Of a stretch of 64,000 bases of DNA, positions 27,078-37,232 are shown piece after piece. Under the pieces are notes generated by a model, which did not search any database, had not been told where the DNA came from, and was given only the letters and a program-made list of their open reading frames with translations. This DNA is from Solimonas aquatica. GTDB taxonomy: Bacteria; Pseudomonadota; Gammaproteobacteria; Nevskiales; Nevskiaceae. The stretch is from the NCBI RefSeq assembly GCF_900111015.1, contig NZ_FOFS01000006.1:174983-238982 (forward strand), written 5' to 3'. Within the stretch, counting starts at the first letter, position 1; each line of letters begins with the position of its first letter. Both the position numbers and the translations under genes were made by a program.

Positions 27078-27413
27078 TCAGCCACCGGACGGCGGCGCGG
27101 CCTCGACCAGCACCTCGATCCAATCTTCGACAATGCGCAGCGGATACGTCACCACCGGCTCGGTGGCGGGCAGATTCATGGCCTTGCCGGTGGCGAGTTC
27201 GAAGCGCGCACCGTGGAAAGGACAGGCGATCCAGCCCTGCCCCAGGCGCCCGCGCTCCAGCGGCCGCTCGGCGTGCGAGCAACGGTTGGCAATGGCGTAG
27301 AAGTTGTTGTTGACATGGCAGATCACGATCGCCTTGCCTTCCACCTCCACCACCTTCCTGCCACCCGAGGGAATCTCGGTGCTCTTCACCACACGCGCGT
27401 AGGAACTCGACAC
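27078..27413 (-). CDS. Rieske-type [2Fe-2S] ferredoxin
   Basis: Small electron carrier of 111 aa. The two cluster motifs are ANRCSHAERPLERG (C-x-H) and ACPFHGARFELATGKA (C-x2-H), with the standard spacing. It is the naphthalene/biphenyl dioxygenase type ferredoxin component or the small NirD-like relative. GTG 27413 (then SSSYARVVKSTEIPSGG) gives the family's usual length; the longer TTG start at 27476 would add 21 odd residues. It is encoded directly after the Rieske oxygenase on the same strand and probably supplies electrons to it. No ferredoxin reductase or oxygenase beta subunit is in the window. Confidence 0.85.
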   Translation of the reverse strand: MSSSYARVVKSTEIPSGGRKVVEVEGKAIVICHVNNNFYAIANRCSHAERPLERGRLGQGWIACPFHGARFELATGKAMNLPATEPVVTYPLRIVEDWIEVLVEAAPPSGG

Positions 27414-27648
27414 GATTGCTGACCCGTTTTGCGGATGATCTGCGCTGAAGCAGTATGGGAGGAAAGCCGGCGGCAAGAATTGATGTCCGGCGACAAGTCG
27501 CTGGCCTCAGACTCTTCCGGCATTTTTCGTCCCTGGCCGACACCGCACGCAGGCGGCCTGCTCAGCACTCAAACAACGGACGGGCACCGCAGCCTCGGCA
27601 GCATTGCGCATCGGCTGCGGCGTCCGCCGCAACACACTTCTGAAAACT

Positions 27649-29043
27649 TCAGGCCTTGCGGCCGACGTACTTGTCCACCGTCTGCTCGAAGTGACGGATG
27701 CGGATTTCCTGGTAGTTGCCCAGGGTGAGACCGTTCTTGGCGCTGGCTTCCAGACCTTCCTGCTGCAGCACCAGATTGTCGGTGTCCTGATCGAGAATGC
27801 CGCCGAAGCCCGGGTCCATGCCCGCCGCTTCCTTGAAGGACTGATGGTCTTCCAGACGGATCGCCTCGGCCGGCATCGGACGGCTGCCGTCCACCGGCAC
27901 CGGACGCAGGAACAGCACCTCGTAAAGGCATTTGCGATGATCGCGCGGGTCCGGACGGAAGCGGTAGACCATCGGCAGCGAGATGCCGGGGAACAGGAAG
28001 GTGTTGGGGAACACCGTGTACGAGAAGCAGTCCAGCAGCTCCGAATCCGAAACCTTGGACAGGTCGGTGTTGGTGGCCTTCTCGAACATGCCGCGGAACA
28101 TCTCGGCCATCACCGCGCGCGCGCTGCCGCCGTCCTTGACCGTGAGCTTGGTGTCGCCCAGGGCGCTGCTGTCGCCGAGCGTGAACTGGTTGAGGATGTC
28201 CTGCTCGCTGATCTTGCCGTACAGATGCGGGCTGACCACGCCCAGCGTGGAGATGAAGCGGTCCACGTGCTCGCCGTAGACGTCGTACTGCGAGTTGGCA
28301 TCGCCATTGGACGGCGCCACCTGCGGGTGCGTCTCGATGACGTGATACGCCTCCTGGAAGGCCTCGATGGCGAGCTTCCAGTTGCAGGGCAGACGCTTGG
28401 CGACGTGCAGGTACACGTAGCGGTTTTCCAGCTTCCAGGCCTTGATGTGCGCCAGCGCCTCGGGGCCCAGGTACTCGGCCAGGCTTGGCGCCTTGGCGTC
28501 CATGTTGATGAACACGAAGCCGCCCAGGGTTTCCACGCGCGCCTGCGGCAGCGCGAAGTCCTTGGACTTCACATGCGGGAAGTCCCAGTGGCAGACGGTT
28601 TCCTTGTGCGAGCCGTCGAGGTTCCAGCTCCAGCCGTGGAAGCTGCAGCGGAATTCATCGGTGCTGCCCTCGGTGCCCGAGGCGCGCAGCTTGGTGCCGC
28701 GATGCAGACAGGCGTTGTAGTAGGCGCGGATCTCGGTGTCGGTGACGCGGGTGATGATGAAGGAGTACGGCCCCAGGTCGTAGACGTGGTAGTCGCCGAC
28801 ATTGGGGATGTGCTCTTCGCGGCAGGCGAACTGCCAGGTCTTCTTCCACAGCGTCTCGAACTCCAGCTTGGCGAACGCCGGATCGATGTAGCGGTTCTTG
28901 GGAATGTCCGCGTCGCCGAGGAACTGGTAGGACTCGGAACGGACCCAGCCGGGCGCCGTCACCTTGTCGGCGGCGATGATGTCCTGGGTGCTCGGCGCGC
29001 CCGGGCAGCGGGCCTGGCCTTTGTCGAGAGTGTCGGTGCTCAT
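27649..29043 (-). CDS. Rieske non-haem iron oxygenase, alpha subunit
   Basis: Catalytic subunit of a ring-hydroxylating or demethylating oxygenase, 464 aa. The N-terminal Rieske domain binds its cluster with NACLHRGTKLR and RCSFHGWSWNLDG (C-x-H ... C-x2-H). The C-terminal catalytic domain has the mononuclear iron site EAFQEAYHVIETHPQ, where the two His are ligands and the acidic residue bridges subunits, with a further Asp in the DTDNLVLQQEG region. ATG 29043 has a GGAGAAA box. It belongs to the alpha-only type, since no beta gene follows; the downstream Rieske ferredoxin fits a three-component system lacking only the reductase here. Substrate unknown: aromatic ring, steroid or choline-like N-methyl compound. 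Confidence 0.93.
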   Translation of the reverse strand: MSTDTLDKGQARCPGAPSTQDIIAADKVTAPGWVRSESYQFLGDADIPKNRYIDPAFAKLEFETLWKKTWQFACREEHIPNVGDYHVYDLGPYSFIITRVTDTEIRAYYNACLHRGTKLRASGTEGSTDEFRCSFHGWSWNLDGSHKETVCHWDFPHVKSKDFALPQARVETLGGFVFINMDAKAPSLAEYLGPEALAHIKAWKLENRYVYLHVAKRLPCNWKLAIEAFQEAYHVIETHPQVAPSNGDANSQYDVYGEHVDRFISTLGVVSPHLYGKISEQDILNQFTLGDSSALGDTKLTVKDGGSARAVMAEMFRGMFEKATNTDLSKVSDSELLDCFSYTVFPNTFLFPGISLPMVYRFRPDPRDHRKCLYEVLFLRPVPVDGSRPMPAEAIRLEDHQSFKEAAGMDPGFGGILDQDTDNLVLQQEGLEASAKNGLTLGNYQEIRIRHFEQTVDKYVGRKA

Positions 29044-29098
29044 GGGCGTTTCTCCAGCTCGATTCGTATGCTTGAAAGTCTTGCGGGGCCGCGCGTGC

Positions 29099-30352
29099 TC
29101 AGCGAGCGCTGCCCTGGTTCTTGTACAGCTGGCCGTCCTTCATGATCAGCGGCATGCGCTCGGGCTTGAGCAGGATCGACAGATCGCTGAGCGGATCGCC
29201 GTCGATCAGCAGCAGGTCGGCCAGATAGCCGTCCTTGATCAGGCCCAGCCGGTCTTCGCCGCGGCTCATCGCCAGACCGCCGTTGTAGGTGGCGCAGCGC
29301 AGGGCTTCGGCCGGGGTGTAGCCGTAGTAGTCCACGAAGAACTGCAGATCGCGGGCATTGGTGCCGTTCTTGCTCCAGGCAAAGCCGTAGTCACCGCCGA
29401 TCAGATGCCGGATGCCGCGCTTGCGCAGCGCCGTGTGGGTCTGCACCGAGGCTTCCAGCAGCGCCGGAATGCCCATGTAGCCGCCGACTTCGGCCGTGAG
29501 GCCGATGGCCGCCGCCTCGTTCTTGACGATGGTGTGGAACAGGCTGACCGTGGGCACCACGAACACGCGGTCCTTGGCTTCCTCGAACAGGTCGAGGGTT
29601 TTCTCGTCGCTGTACTCGCAGTGGAACAGCATATCGACGCCGGCCTTGAGGCAGGCCTGGGTGCCGGCGATGCTGCGTGTGTGCGCGTTGACCTTGCGTC
29701 CGTAGGCGTGCGCGGTTTCCACGGCCATGAGGATCTCCTCATAGGCCATCGGCGTGGTGTGGGCCGGCGTGTTGGGATAGAAGGGATCGCCGGAGACGTC
29801 GAGCTTGATGTTGTCGCAGCCTTCGCGGCAGCACAGGCGCACGGCCTTGCGCATCTCTTCCGGGCCGTCGACGATGATCGAAGGCCCCTTGCGCGGATTG
29901 TGCAGCTTGCTCTCGTCGCCCATGCCGCCGGTGACGGAAATCTCCAGCGAGCCGGCGCGGATGCGCGGACCCGGCAGGCGGCCGGCGTCCACTTCATTGC
30001 GCACCGCCACGCCCAGGCGCAGCTTGGCTTCCGAAGCGCCCCAGGCGCTGGTGAAGCCGGCATCGAGCAGGGACTTGGCGACGCGCGCGGTGAGCAGGGT
30101 GTGCTCTTCCGGCGGCGGCGTGATGAGGTCTTCGGTGGCGGTGACCGCTTCGAAGGACAGATGCGCGTGACCCTCGGTCATGCCCGGCATGAGGAACTTG
30201 TTCCTGCCGTCGATCAGTTGCGCGCCCTCGGCATTGAGGCGGCTGCGCGACACGGTGCGGATGCGATTGCCTTCGACCAGCACATCGGCTTCGAAGGGCG
30301 CAGCGCCGCTACCGTCGAAGACGCGGGCTTGGGAAATCAGAATTTTCGACAT
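29099..30352 (-). CDS. Metal-dependent amidohydrolase family protein
   Basis: TIM-barrel amidohydrolase of 417 aa. Metal-site residues: H-x-H in TEGHAHLSFE (about residues 60-65), a Lys in NIKLDVSG that may be the bridging ligand, His in VNAHTRS and LFHCEYSD, and the conserved Asp in HLIGGDYGF. It is closest to the Sgx9260/imidazolonepropionase-like group that cleaves lactam, carbamate, lactone or dipeptide substrates. No signal peptide is seen. ATG 30352 has a GGAGGAGCC box. It starts divergently from the VOC gene at 30546 and is 55 bases upstream of the Rieske oxygenase start, so may be the first gene of that minus-strand run. Confidence 0.9.
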   Translation of the reverse strand: MSKILISQARVFDGSGAAPFEADVLVEGNRIRTVSRSRLNAEGAQLIDGRNKFLMPGMTEGHAHLSFEAVTATEDLITPPPEEHTLLTARVAKSLLDAGFTSAWGASEAKLRLGVAVRNEVDAGRLPGPRIRAGSLEISVTGGMGDESKLHNPRKGPSIIVDGPEEMRKAVRLCCREGCDNIKLDVSGDPFYPNTPAHTTPMAYEEILMAVETAHAYGRKVNAHTRSIAGTQACLKAGVDMLFHCEYSDEKTLDLFEEAKDRVFVVPTVSLFHTIVKNEAAAIGLTAEVGGYMGIPALLEASVQTHTALRKRGIRHLIGGDYGFAWSKNGTNARDLQFFVDYYGYTPAEALRCATYNGGLAMSRGEDRLGLIKDGYLADLLLIDGDPLSDLSILLKPERMPLIMKDGQLYKNQGSAR

Positions 30353-30545
30353 GGGAGCAGGCTCCTCCAGTTCTTTCGCTGGCGATGACCGGAATTATGC
30401 CCAGCGCTCCCGCGCCCCCGAATGACCACACAGGCATGCCATCTTGCCTCCCCTGGCTAGGGCCTTCTGCCTCGCGAAGGCGGCTGGCTAGACTCCGGGC
30501 TGATTCTGTAACTCGATGATTTTCATCCCGGCGGAGGAGAAAAAT
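30353..30545. promoter_or_regulatory. Divergent promoter region, amidohydrolase and VOC genes
   Basis: 193 bases between divergent starts. A strong GCGGAGGAG ribosome site precedes the VOC ATG at 30546. No operator is evident. Confidence 0.45.
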
Positions 30546-31022
30546 ATGATCAGAGGCATTCATCACGTCGCCATCCACGTGCGCGACATGAACAAGATGG
30601 TGAAGTTCTACAGGGAAGCCTTCGGCTTCGAAGTGGTGGGCGAACCCTTCGAATGGGAGAACAGCGAGTTCATCGACAAGATCGTCGATGTGCCGGGCTC
30701 GGCGGCGCGGGGCGCCATGCTGCGCGCCGGCACCTGCTACCTGGAGATGTTCCAGTACAAGGCGCCGGCGCCGGATGTCACCAGGCCGCTGAATCCCTAC
30801 GACAAGGGCTATACGCATTTTTGCGTGGACGCCACCGACATCGAACACGAGTACACCCGGCTCAAGGGCCTGGGCATGAGTTTCAGCCAGCCGGCGCCGA
30901 TCGACGTGGGCCATGTGAAGTCGATCTACGGCCGCGATCCGGAAGGCAATCTGATCGAAGTGCAGCAGACCGCGCCGCACTGCGAGTTCGGCATGGAAAA
31001 GCTGCCGCCGCGCGCACGCTGA
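30546..31022 (+). CDS. VOC-family (glyoxalase/dioxygenase fold) protein
   Basis: Intact two-module VOC protein of 158 aa. Module one begins IRGIHHVAIHVRDMNKMVKF and carries YLEMFQYKAP; module two begins YTHFCVDATDIEHEYTRL and ends RDPEGNLIEVQQTAP. The likely metal ligands are His7, the Glu of YLEMF, the His of THFCV and the final Glu of LIEVQQ. It resembles lactoylglutathione lyase/methylmalonyl-CoA epimerase-like enzymes. ATG 30546 is fixed by GGAGGAG six to twelve bases upstream; an ATG at 30516 is before the box. It is followed by a strong hairpin terminator, so monocistronic. Reaction unknown. Confidence 0.88.
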   Translation: MIRGIHHVAIHVRDMNKMVKFYREAFGFEVVGEPFEWENSEFIDKIVDVPGSAARGAMLRAGTCYLEMFQYKAPAPDVTRPLNPYDKGYTHFCVDATDIEHEYTRLKGLGMSFSQPAPIDVGHVKSIYGRDPEGNLIEVQQTAPHCEFGMEKLPPRAR

Positions 31023-31056
31023 ACAAGGCGCTTCAGGCCGGCGCCGCACCAGGACC

Positions 31057-31084
31057 AGACCGGCTCGGCTGCCCGAGCCGGTCT
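31057..31084 (+). terminator. Rho-independent-like terminator after the VOC gene
   Basis: A perfect 12-bp stem (31057-31068 with 31073-31084) and CTGC loop, 35 bases after the VOC stop, followed by the T-containing stretch TCTGCGTTTGTCT. It separates the VOC gene from the oxidoreductase gene. Confidence 0.7.
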
Positions 31085-31237
31085 TCTGCGTTTGTCTGCA
31101 CCGGACAGCGGTTTTGATCGCACCCCCAGCGCGCGATCTGCGCGCCGGCACGCGTGGCAGACTGTCCAGCGCTCGCTTTTCCGGCGAGGCCGGAGGCTCG
31201 TGTCCACCGGCTCCATTTCTGTACAGCGATTTTCCCG

Positions 31238-34200
31238 ATGACCAAGTCCGTAACCACCCTCGACGACAAATACCTGCAGGCCGGCGGACGGGTCTTCATG
31301 AATTCCAACCAGGCGCTGGTGCGTCTGCCCCTGGATCAGGCACGCCGCGACCGCGCCGCCGGCCTGAAAACTGCCGGCTACATCTCCGGCTACCGCGGCT
31401 CGCCGCTGGGCGTGTACGACTCCAATCTCTGGGGCGCACAGAAGCTGCTGGACGAGCACAACATCCGCTTCCGCGCCGGCCTCAATGAAGAACTGGCGGT
31501 GAGCGCCATCCGCGGCACGCAGGAACTGCAGTGGTTCGGCAAGTCCGAATTCGAAGGCGTGTTCGGCCTCTGGTACGGCAAGGGCATCGGCGTGGACCGC
31601 GCCTGCGAATCGCTCAAGCTCGGCAACTTCGAAGGCGCTTCGGCCAAGGGCGGCTTCCTGGCGGTGGCCGGCGACGATCACGGCGGCAAGTCCTCGGACA
31701 GCGCGCATCAGTCCGAGCACACCCTGATTGCCGCGATGCTGCCGGTGCTGTATCCGGCGACCATCGGCGAGATCATCGAGTTCGGCCTGTTGGGCTGGGC
31801 GATGTCGCGCTACAGCGGCTGCTACGTGGGTCTGAAGACCATCACCGACACCCTGGACCTCTCGGGCACGGTGGAACTGCCGGACCCTTACCGCCGCTAC
31901 GTGAATCCCGCCGACATCGAACTGCCGCCGGAAGGTTTGAACCTGCGTCCGAATCTGCCGCCGCTGGTGGAAGAGGACTGGCTGGTCAACAAGCGCCTGC
32001 CGGCCGCCACCGCGTTCGCGCGCGCCAACGGCATCGACCGCACGATCTTCGACGGCGAGCGCCGCACGCTGAGCATCATCAGCGCCGGCAAGGCTTATCT
32101 CGACGTGCGCCAGGCACTCTCCGACCTGGGCCTGGATGAAGACACCTGCGCGCGTCTGGGCCTGCGCCTGCACAAGCCCGGCCTGATCTGGCCCATGGAC
32201 CCGCAGGGCATCCGCAACTTCGCGCGCGGCAGCCAGGCGGTGCTGGTGATCGAAGAAAAGCGTCCGGTGATGGAAGACCAGATCGCGCGCGCGCTGTACA
32301 CGCTCGATGCCGCCGAGCGCCCGGCCCTGGCCGGCAAGCAGGACCTGCAGGGCGCGCCGCTGCTGTCCAGCGTCGGCGAGCTGAGCGTGCCGCAGGCGCG
32401 TCGCGCCATCGCCACCCTGCTCGATCAGCTGGGCCTGCACGACGCGCGCGTGGCCGCGCAGCTGGCGCAGTATCGCGAGCTGGAGTCGCGCGCGCTGAGC
32501 CTGGGCTCCGGCACCGTGCGCCCCGCCTATTTCTGCTCGGGCTGCCCGCACAACACCAGCACGCGTCTGCCGGAAGGCTCGCGCGCCATGGGCGGCATCG
32601 GTTGCCACGGCCTGGCCGCCGTGGTCATGGATCGCCAGACCATGCAGTTCATGCCCATGGGTCATGAGGGCTCGCCCTGGGTCTCGGTGAGCCAGTTCGT
32701 CGACACCCCGCACATGTTCCAGAACATGGGCGACGGCACCTACTCGCATTCCGGCGTGCTGGCGATCCGCGCCTCGGTCGCGGCCAAGGCCAATATCACC
32801 TACAAGGTGCTGTACAACGATGCCGTGGCCATGACCGGCGGCCAGCCGGTGGAGCAGAGCATCACGCCGGTGGACATGGTGCGCCAGCTGCTCTCCGAGG
32901 GCGTGCGGCCGGTGTACCTGGTCTCCGATCATCCGGAGCAGTACGACCAGCGCCAGATGCCGGCCAACTCCGGCCTGCGCCATCGCGACGAACTCGATGC
33001 CCTGCAGCGCGAGCTGCGCGAACTCAAGGGCGTGTCCGGCATCGTCTACGAACAGACCTGCGCCACCGAGAAACGCCGCCGCCGCAAGCGCGGCCTGACG
33101 GCCGATCCCGATCAGCGCATCTTCATCAATCCGGATGTCTGCGAAGGCTGCGGCGACTGCTCGGTGCAGTCCAACTGCATCAGCATCGAACCGCTGGAAA
33201 CCGAGTTCGGCCGCAAGCGCAAGATCGACCAGTCCACCTGCAACAAGGACTACAGCTGCATCAAGGGCTTCTGCCCTTCGTTCGTGAGCGTCACGGGCGC
33301 CAAGATCGTGGCGCGCAGCAGCGGCGATCCGCAGCGGCTGCAGGCGCTGATCGCGGCGCTGCCGGCGCCGCCGCTCGCGGCCATGGACGCGCGCGGCTAC
33401 AACATCCTGGTCGGCGGCATCGGCGGCACCGGCGTGCTGACCATCGGCGCGCTGCTGGGCATGGCCGCGCACCTCGACCACAAGGGCTGCACGGTGCTGG
33501 ACATGACCGGCATGGCGCAGAAGGGCGGCGCGGTGACCAGCCATATCCGCCTCGGCCCCACGCCGGCCGGCATCTACACCTCGCGACTGTCGGAAGGCAT
33601 GACCGATCTGATGCTCGCCTGCGACCTGATCGTCGGCTCCGGCGCCGGCGTGCTCAAGACCATCAAGCCCGGCCACACGGCGGCGATCCTCAACCGCGAC
33701 GTCGCGCCCACCGGCGATTTCCAGTCGAACAAGAACATCGATCTGGGCGAAGCCAGGATGCGCAGCGCGATCATGGCCGCCATCGACGGCGGCCCGGTGT
33801 TCGAGGTGCATGCCAGCCGGCTCGCCACCCAGCTCACCGGCGACAGCATCGGCACCAATGTCTTCATGCTCGGCTATGCCGCGCAAAAAGGCCTGCTGCC
33901 GCTGTCCGTGCCGGCGATCCAGGAAGCGATCCGCCTCAACGGCACGTTCGTGGAAGGCAATCTGCGCACCTTCGCGCTGGGCCGGCTCGCCGCGCACGAT
34001 CCCGAGGCCCTGGCCGCAGAACTGCAGAGCAGCGCCGAACAGATCGTGCCGCTGGAAACCGTGGACGATGTGCTGGCCAGCCGCATGCGTCTGCTCACGG
34101 CTTATCAGAACGCGCCGTACGCGCAGCGCTACCACGACTTCATCAGCCGCGTGCGCCAGCGCGTGGCCGCGCTCAAGCTGCCCGAAGGCGAGCGCTTCGT

Positions 34201-34723
34201 GCGCGAGGTGGCGCTGACCCTGGCGCGGCTGATGGCCTACAAGGACGAGTACGAGGTGGCGCGCCTGTACACCGACGGCACCTTCATGCGCCGCATCCAC
34301 GCGCAGTTCGGCGGCGACTTCAAGCTGGACTTCCATCTCGCTCCGCCCATGCTGCCGGGCCACGACGCTTCCGGCCGCCCGAAGAAGCGCCGCTTCGGCG
34401 GCTGGTGGACGTATCCGCTGTTCCGTCTGCTGGCGCCGCTGAAGGTGCTGCGCGGCACGCCCTTCGATCCCATCGGCTACTTCCCGGAGCGGCGCCTGGA
34501 GCGCCAGCTGATCGAGCGCTACCGCGCGCTGATCGAACAAGTGCTCGCCAAGCTCGACGCCGCGCGCCTGCCGGCGGCCATCGAACTGGCGCGCGCCGCC
34601 AGCGAGATCCGCGGCTACGGTCCGGTGAAGCTGGCCGCCCTGGCCGCCTACGAGACGCGCCTGCAGACGCTGCTCGCGGCCTTCGAACAGCCCACCGCGC
34701 CACCGCACTACCGCGCCGCCTGA
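31238..34723 (+). CDS. Fused indolepyruvate/2-oxoacid ferredoxin oxidoreductase
   Basis: Very large (1161 aa) TPP and Fe-S enzyme that oxidatively decarboxylates aryl- or branched 2-oxoacids to acyl-CoA, reducing ferredoxin or another carrier. The N-terminal part is the pyrimidine-binding domain (SGYRGSPLGVYD; QEHTLIAAMLPV-like region). The centre holds the TPP-binding part (GCPHNTSTRLPEG; GHEGSPW). Cysteines follow at about residues 633-680 (VCEGCGDCSVQSNC and CNKDYSCIKGFCPSF) for [4Fe-4S] clusters. The C-terminal gamma domain starts GGIGGTGVLTIGALLG. ATG 31238 gives the conserved MTKSVTTLDDKYL start. It is followed by an SDR and a nitronate-monooxygenase-like gene in the same orientation. 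The substrate is most likely a 2-oxoacid from amino acid or side-chain catabolism. Confidence 0.92.
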   Translation: MTKSVTTLDDKYLQAGGRVFMNSNQALVRLPLDQARRDRAAGLKTAGYISGYRGSPLGVYDSNLWGAQKLLDEHNIRFRAGLNEELAVSAIRGTQELQWFGKSEFEGVFGLWYGKGIGVDRACESLKLGNFEGASAKGGFLAVAGDDHGGKSSDSAHQSEHTLIAAMLPVLYPATIGEIIEFGLLGWAMSRYSGCYVGLKTITDTLDLSGTVELPDPYRRYVNPADIELPPEGLNLRPNLPPLVEEDWLVNKRLPAATAFARANGIDRTIFDGERRTLSIISAGKAYLDVRQALSDLGLDEDTCARLGLRLHKPGLIWPMDPQGIRNFARGSQAVLVIEEKRPVMEDQIARALYTLDAAERPALAGKQDLQGAPLLSSVGELSVPQARRAIATLLDQLGLHDARVAAQLAQYRELESRALSLGSGTVRPAYFCSGCPHNTSTRLPEGSRAMGGIGCHGLAAVVMDRQTMQFMPMGHEGSPWVSVSQFVDTPHMFQNMGDGTYSHSGVLAIRASVAAKANITYKVLYNDAVAMTGGQPVEQSITPVDMVRQLLSEGVRPVYLVSDHPEQYDQRQMPANSGLRHRDELDALQRELRELKGVSGIVYEQTCATEKRRRRKRGLTADPDQRIFINPDVCEGCGDCSVQSNCISIEPLETEFGRKRKIDQSTCNKDYSCIKGFCPSFVSVTGAKIVARSSGDPQRLQALIAALPAPPLAAMDARGYNILVGGIGGTGVLTIGALLGMAAHLDHKGCTVLDMTGMAQKGGAVTSHIRLGPTPAGIYTSRLSEGMTDLMLACDLIVGSGAGVLKTIKPGHTAAILNRDVAPTGDFQSNKNIDLGEARMRSAIMAAIDGGPVFEVHASRLATQLTGDSIGTNVFMLGYAAQKGLLPLSVPAIQEAIRLNGTFVEGNLRTFALGRLAAHDPEALAAELQSSAEQIVPLETVDDVLASRMRLLTAYQNAPYAQRYHDFISRVRQRVAALKLPEGERFVREVALTLARLMAYKDEYEVARLYTDGTFMRRIHAQFGGDFKLDFHLAPPMLPGHDASGRPKKRRFGGWWTYPLFRLLAPLKVLRGTPFDPIGYFPERRLERQLIERYRALIEQVLAKLDAARLPAAIELARAASEIRGYGPVKLAALAAYETRLQTLLAAFEQPTAPPHYRAA

Positions 34724-34745
34724 GGCGGCGCTGCCAGGCGCCGCC
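34724..34745 (+). terminator. Weak hairpin between oxidoreductase and SDR genes
   Basis: An 8-bp GC stem (34724-34731 with 34738-34745, 6-base loop) right after the oxidoreductase stop. It lacks a T-tract and the downstream gene starts 40 bases later, so it may be an attenuator or an mRNA-processing element rather than a real terminator. Confidence 0.35.
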
Positions 34746-34785
34746 CCGCAATCTTCACCGACTCATCTTCTTCAAGGATCAGAGC

Positions 34786-35547
34786 ATGCAACTCAAGGAC
34801 ATCGCCGCCGTGATCACCGGCGGCAGCTCGGGCCTCGGCGCCGCCACCGCGGAACTGCTGGCCAGCCAGGGCGCGCGCGTCACCCTCTTCGACATGAACG
34901 AGGAGGCCGGCCAGGCGCAGGCGGCCCGGATCGGCGGCCTGTTCAAGAAGGTGAATGTCACCGATGCCGCCAGCGTCGCCGAGGCCCTCGACGCCGCGCA
35001 GGAAAAGCATGGCGTGGCGCGTGTGCTGGTGAACTGCGCCGGCATCGTGATCGGCGCCAGGACCGTGGGTCGTGAAGCCACGCCGCATCCGCTCGATCAG
35101 TTCCGCAAGGTGATCGAGGTGAACCTGATCGGCAGCTTCAACTGCATCGCGCAGTTCGCGGCGCGCCTGTCCAGGGCCGAGCCCCTGGGCGAGGAGCGCG
35201 GCGTGATCGTCAACACCGCCAGCGTCGCCGCCTTCGACGGCCAGATCGGCCAGGCCGCCTACGCCGCCTCCAAGGGCGGCGTGGTGGGCATGACCCTGCC
35301 CATCGCCCGCGATCTGGCGCAGTCCGGCATCCGCGTGGTGACCATCGCGCCCGGCATCTTCTGGACGCCGATGATGGCCGGCATGCCCAAGGACGTGCAG
35401 GACTCGCTGGGCAAGCAGGTGCCCTTCCCCTCGCGTCTGGGCAAGCCCGAGGAATACGCGCAGATGGTGCAGAGCATCGTGAACAACCCCATGCTCAACG
35501 GCGAAACCATACGTTTGGATGGCGCCATCCGCATGCCGCCGCGCTGA
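34786..35547 (+). CDS. SDR-family 3-hydroxyacyl-CoA dehydrogenase, type 2 (HSD10-like)
   Basis: Short-chain dehydrogenase of 253 aa. The cofactor loop is [16 protein letters not shown], the N-A-G motif reads NCAGIV, the catalytic Ser is in [13 protein letters not shown] and the Tyr-x3-Lys in [13 protein letters not shown]. The strand IGQAAYAAS and the end [19 protein letters not shown] match 3-hydroxyacyl-CoA/17beta-hydroxysteroid dehydrogenase type 10, which oxidises short branched hydroxyacyl-CoA and steroids. ATG 34786. It sits between the oxoacid oxidoreductase and the FMN protein gene with 38 bases to the latter, suggesting co-transcription. Confidence 0.9.
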   Translation: MQLKDIAAVITGGSSGLGAATAELLASQGARVTLFDMNEEAGQAQAARIGGLFKKVNVTDAASVAEALDAAQEKHGVARVLVNCAGIVIGARTVGREATPHPLDQFRKVIEVNLIGSFNCIAQFAARLSRAEPLGEERGVIVNTASVAAFDGQIGQAAYAASKGGVVGMTLPIARDLAQSGIRVVTIAPGIFWTPMMAGMPKDVQDSLGKQVPFPSRLGKPEEYAQMVQSIVNNPMLNGETIRLDGAIRMPPR

Positions 35548-35578
35548 ACTGCGCCGCACTTTTCTGCCAGGACTTTAA

Positions 35579-36562
<984 letters not shown>

Positions 36563-36569
36563 ACGCTTG

Positions 36570-36590
36570 CGGGTGGCGATGCGCCACCTG
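36570..36590. repeat. REP-like hairpin upstream of the RAYT transposase gene
   Basis: GGTGGCG-ATG-CGCCACC (36572-36588, extendable to 36570-36590) is a perfect 7-bp hairpin in the 150 bases preceding the transposase gene, next to a second hairpin at 36599-36624. The bases just before it (ACGCTTGCGGGTGGCG) recur near 56084-56099. This matches the paired-hairpin layout of REP/BIME elements mobilised by RAYT proteins; copy number elsewhere is unknown. Confidence 0.4.
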
Positions 36591-36598
36591 CCGTATCA

Positions 36599-36634
36599 GC
36601 GCCGGACGCCGCTGCGTCCGGCGCCTTGTTTTTG
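36599..36634 (+). terminator. Rho-independent terminator
   Basis: A perfect 11-bp stem (36599-36609 with 36614-36624, CGCT loop) followed by CTTGTTTTT, ending the oxidoreductase-SDR-FMN protein transcript. It may double as one arm of a REP-like pair. Confidence 0.85.
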
Positions 36635-36712
36635 GCGCCCGCAATGAGACGCCGTTCAAATGGCGCAAAGCGACGCGCCGTTTTGCGTGATCCCCGTCGC
36701 TAACATGGGACG

Positions 36713-37222
36713 ATGCCCCATGCTGACCCGATCTCCCTCGCCACAGGCTGCTTCTTCCTGACAGTTGCGCTGCTGCAGCGGCCCGAGCCCTCGCTGCTCA
36801 TGCATATCGACACGCTGCGCGAAGCCCTGGTGCGGGCGCGGGATGTCGGGGTCTACCACGTCGAAGCCATTGCCGTGCTGCCCGACCATCTGCATGGCCT
36901 GTTCTCGCTGCCGCCCGATGCGGAAGCGGCCGAGGCACGCTGGCAGCGCATCAAGGCCGCCATCCTGCAGGGCCTGCCCGGCGATGCCGATCCGCGCCGG
37001 CCCAGCGCCATCTGCCAGTACCAGCTGCGTGAGCACGCGATCCGCGACCCCAGTGATTTCCAGCGCCTGATCGACTACATCCACTTCAATCCGGTCAAGC
37101 ACGCGCTGGCCGCGCGCGCCGCCGACTGGCCGCATTCCACCTTCAAGCTGCACCTGGCGCGCGGCGCCTACAGCGCCGACTGGCAGGCCTGCGCGCAGGT
37201 GCGCGCGATGAATCTGGAGTGA
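36713..37222 (+). CDS. REP-associated tyrosine transposase (RAYT, Y1 HUH family)
   Basis: Single-domain HUH nuclease of 169 aa. The HUH motif is LPDHLHGLFSLP (about 54-65) and the catalytic Tyr lies in the RLIDYIHFNPVKHALA segment (about 117-132). It ends with the family's AADWPHSTFKLHLARG and YSADW. RAYTs are domesticated IS200-like enzymes that cleave and rejoin DNA at REP hairpins and rarely move themselves. The two hairpins directly upstream (36570-36624) could be its REP substrate. It is convergent with the DUF3228 gene (11 bases apart). ATG 36713. Confidence 0.9.
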   Translation: MPHADPISLATGCFFLTVALLQRPEPSLLMHIDTLREALVRARDVGVYHVEAIAVLPDHLHGLFSLPPDAEAAEARWQRIKAAILQGLPGDADPRRPSAICQYQLREHAIRDPSDFQRLIDYIHFNPVKHALAARAADWPHSTFKLHLARGAYSADWQACAQVRAMNLE

Positions 37223-37232
37223 GCCGGCCGGC

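Noticed and set aside
30516..30545. Earlier start for the VOC gene
   Set aside because: The GGAGGAG ribosome site lies after that ATG, so ATG 30546 is the start.
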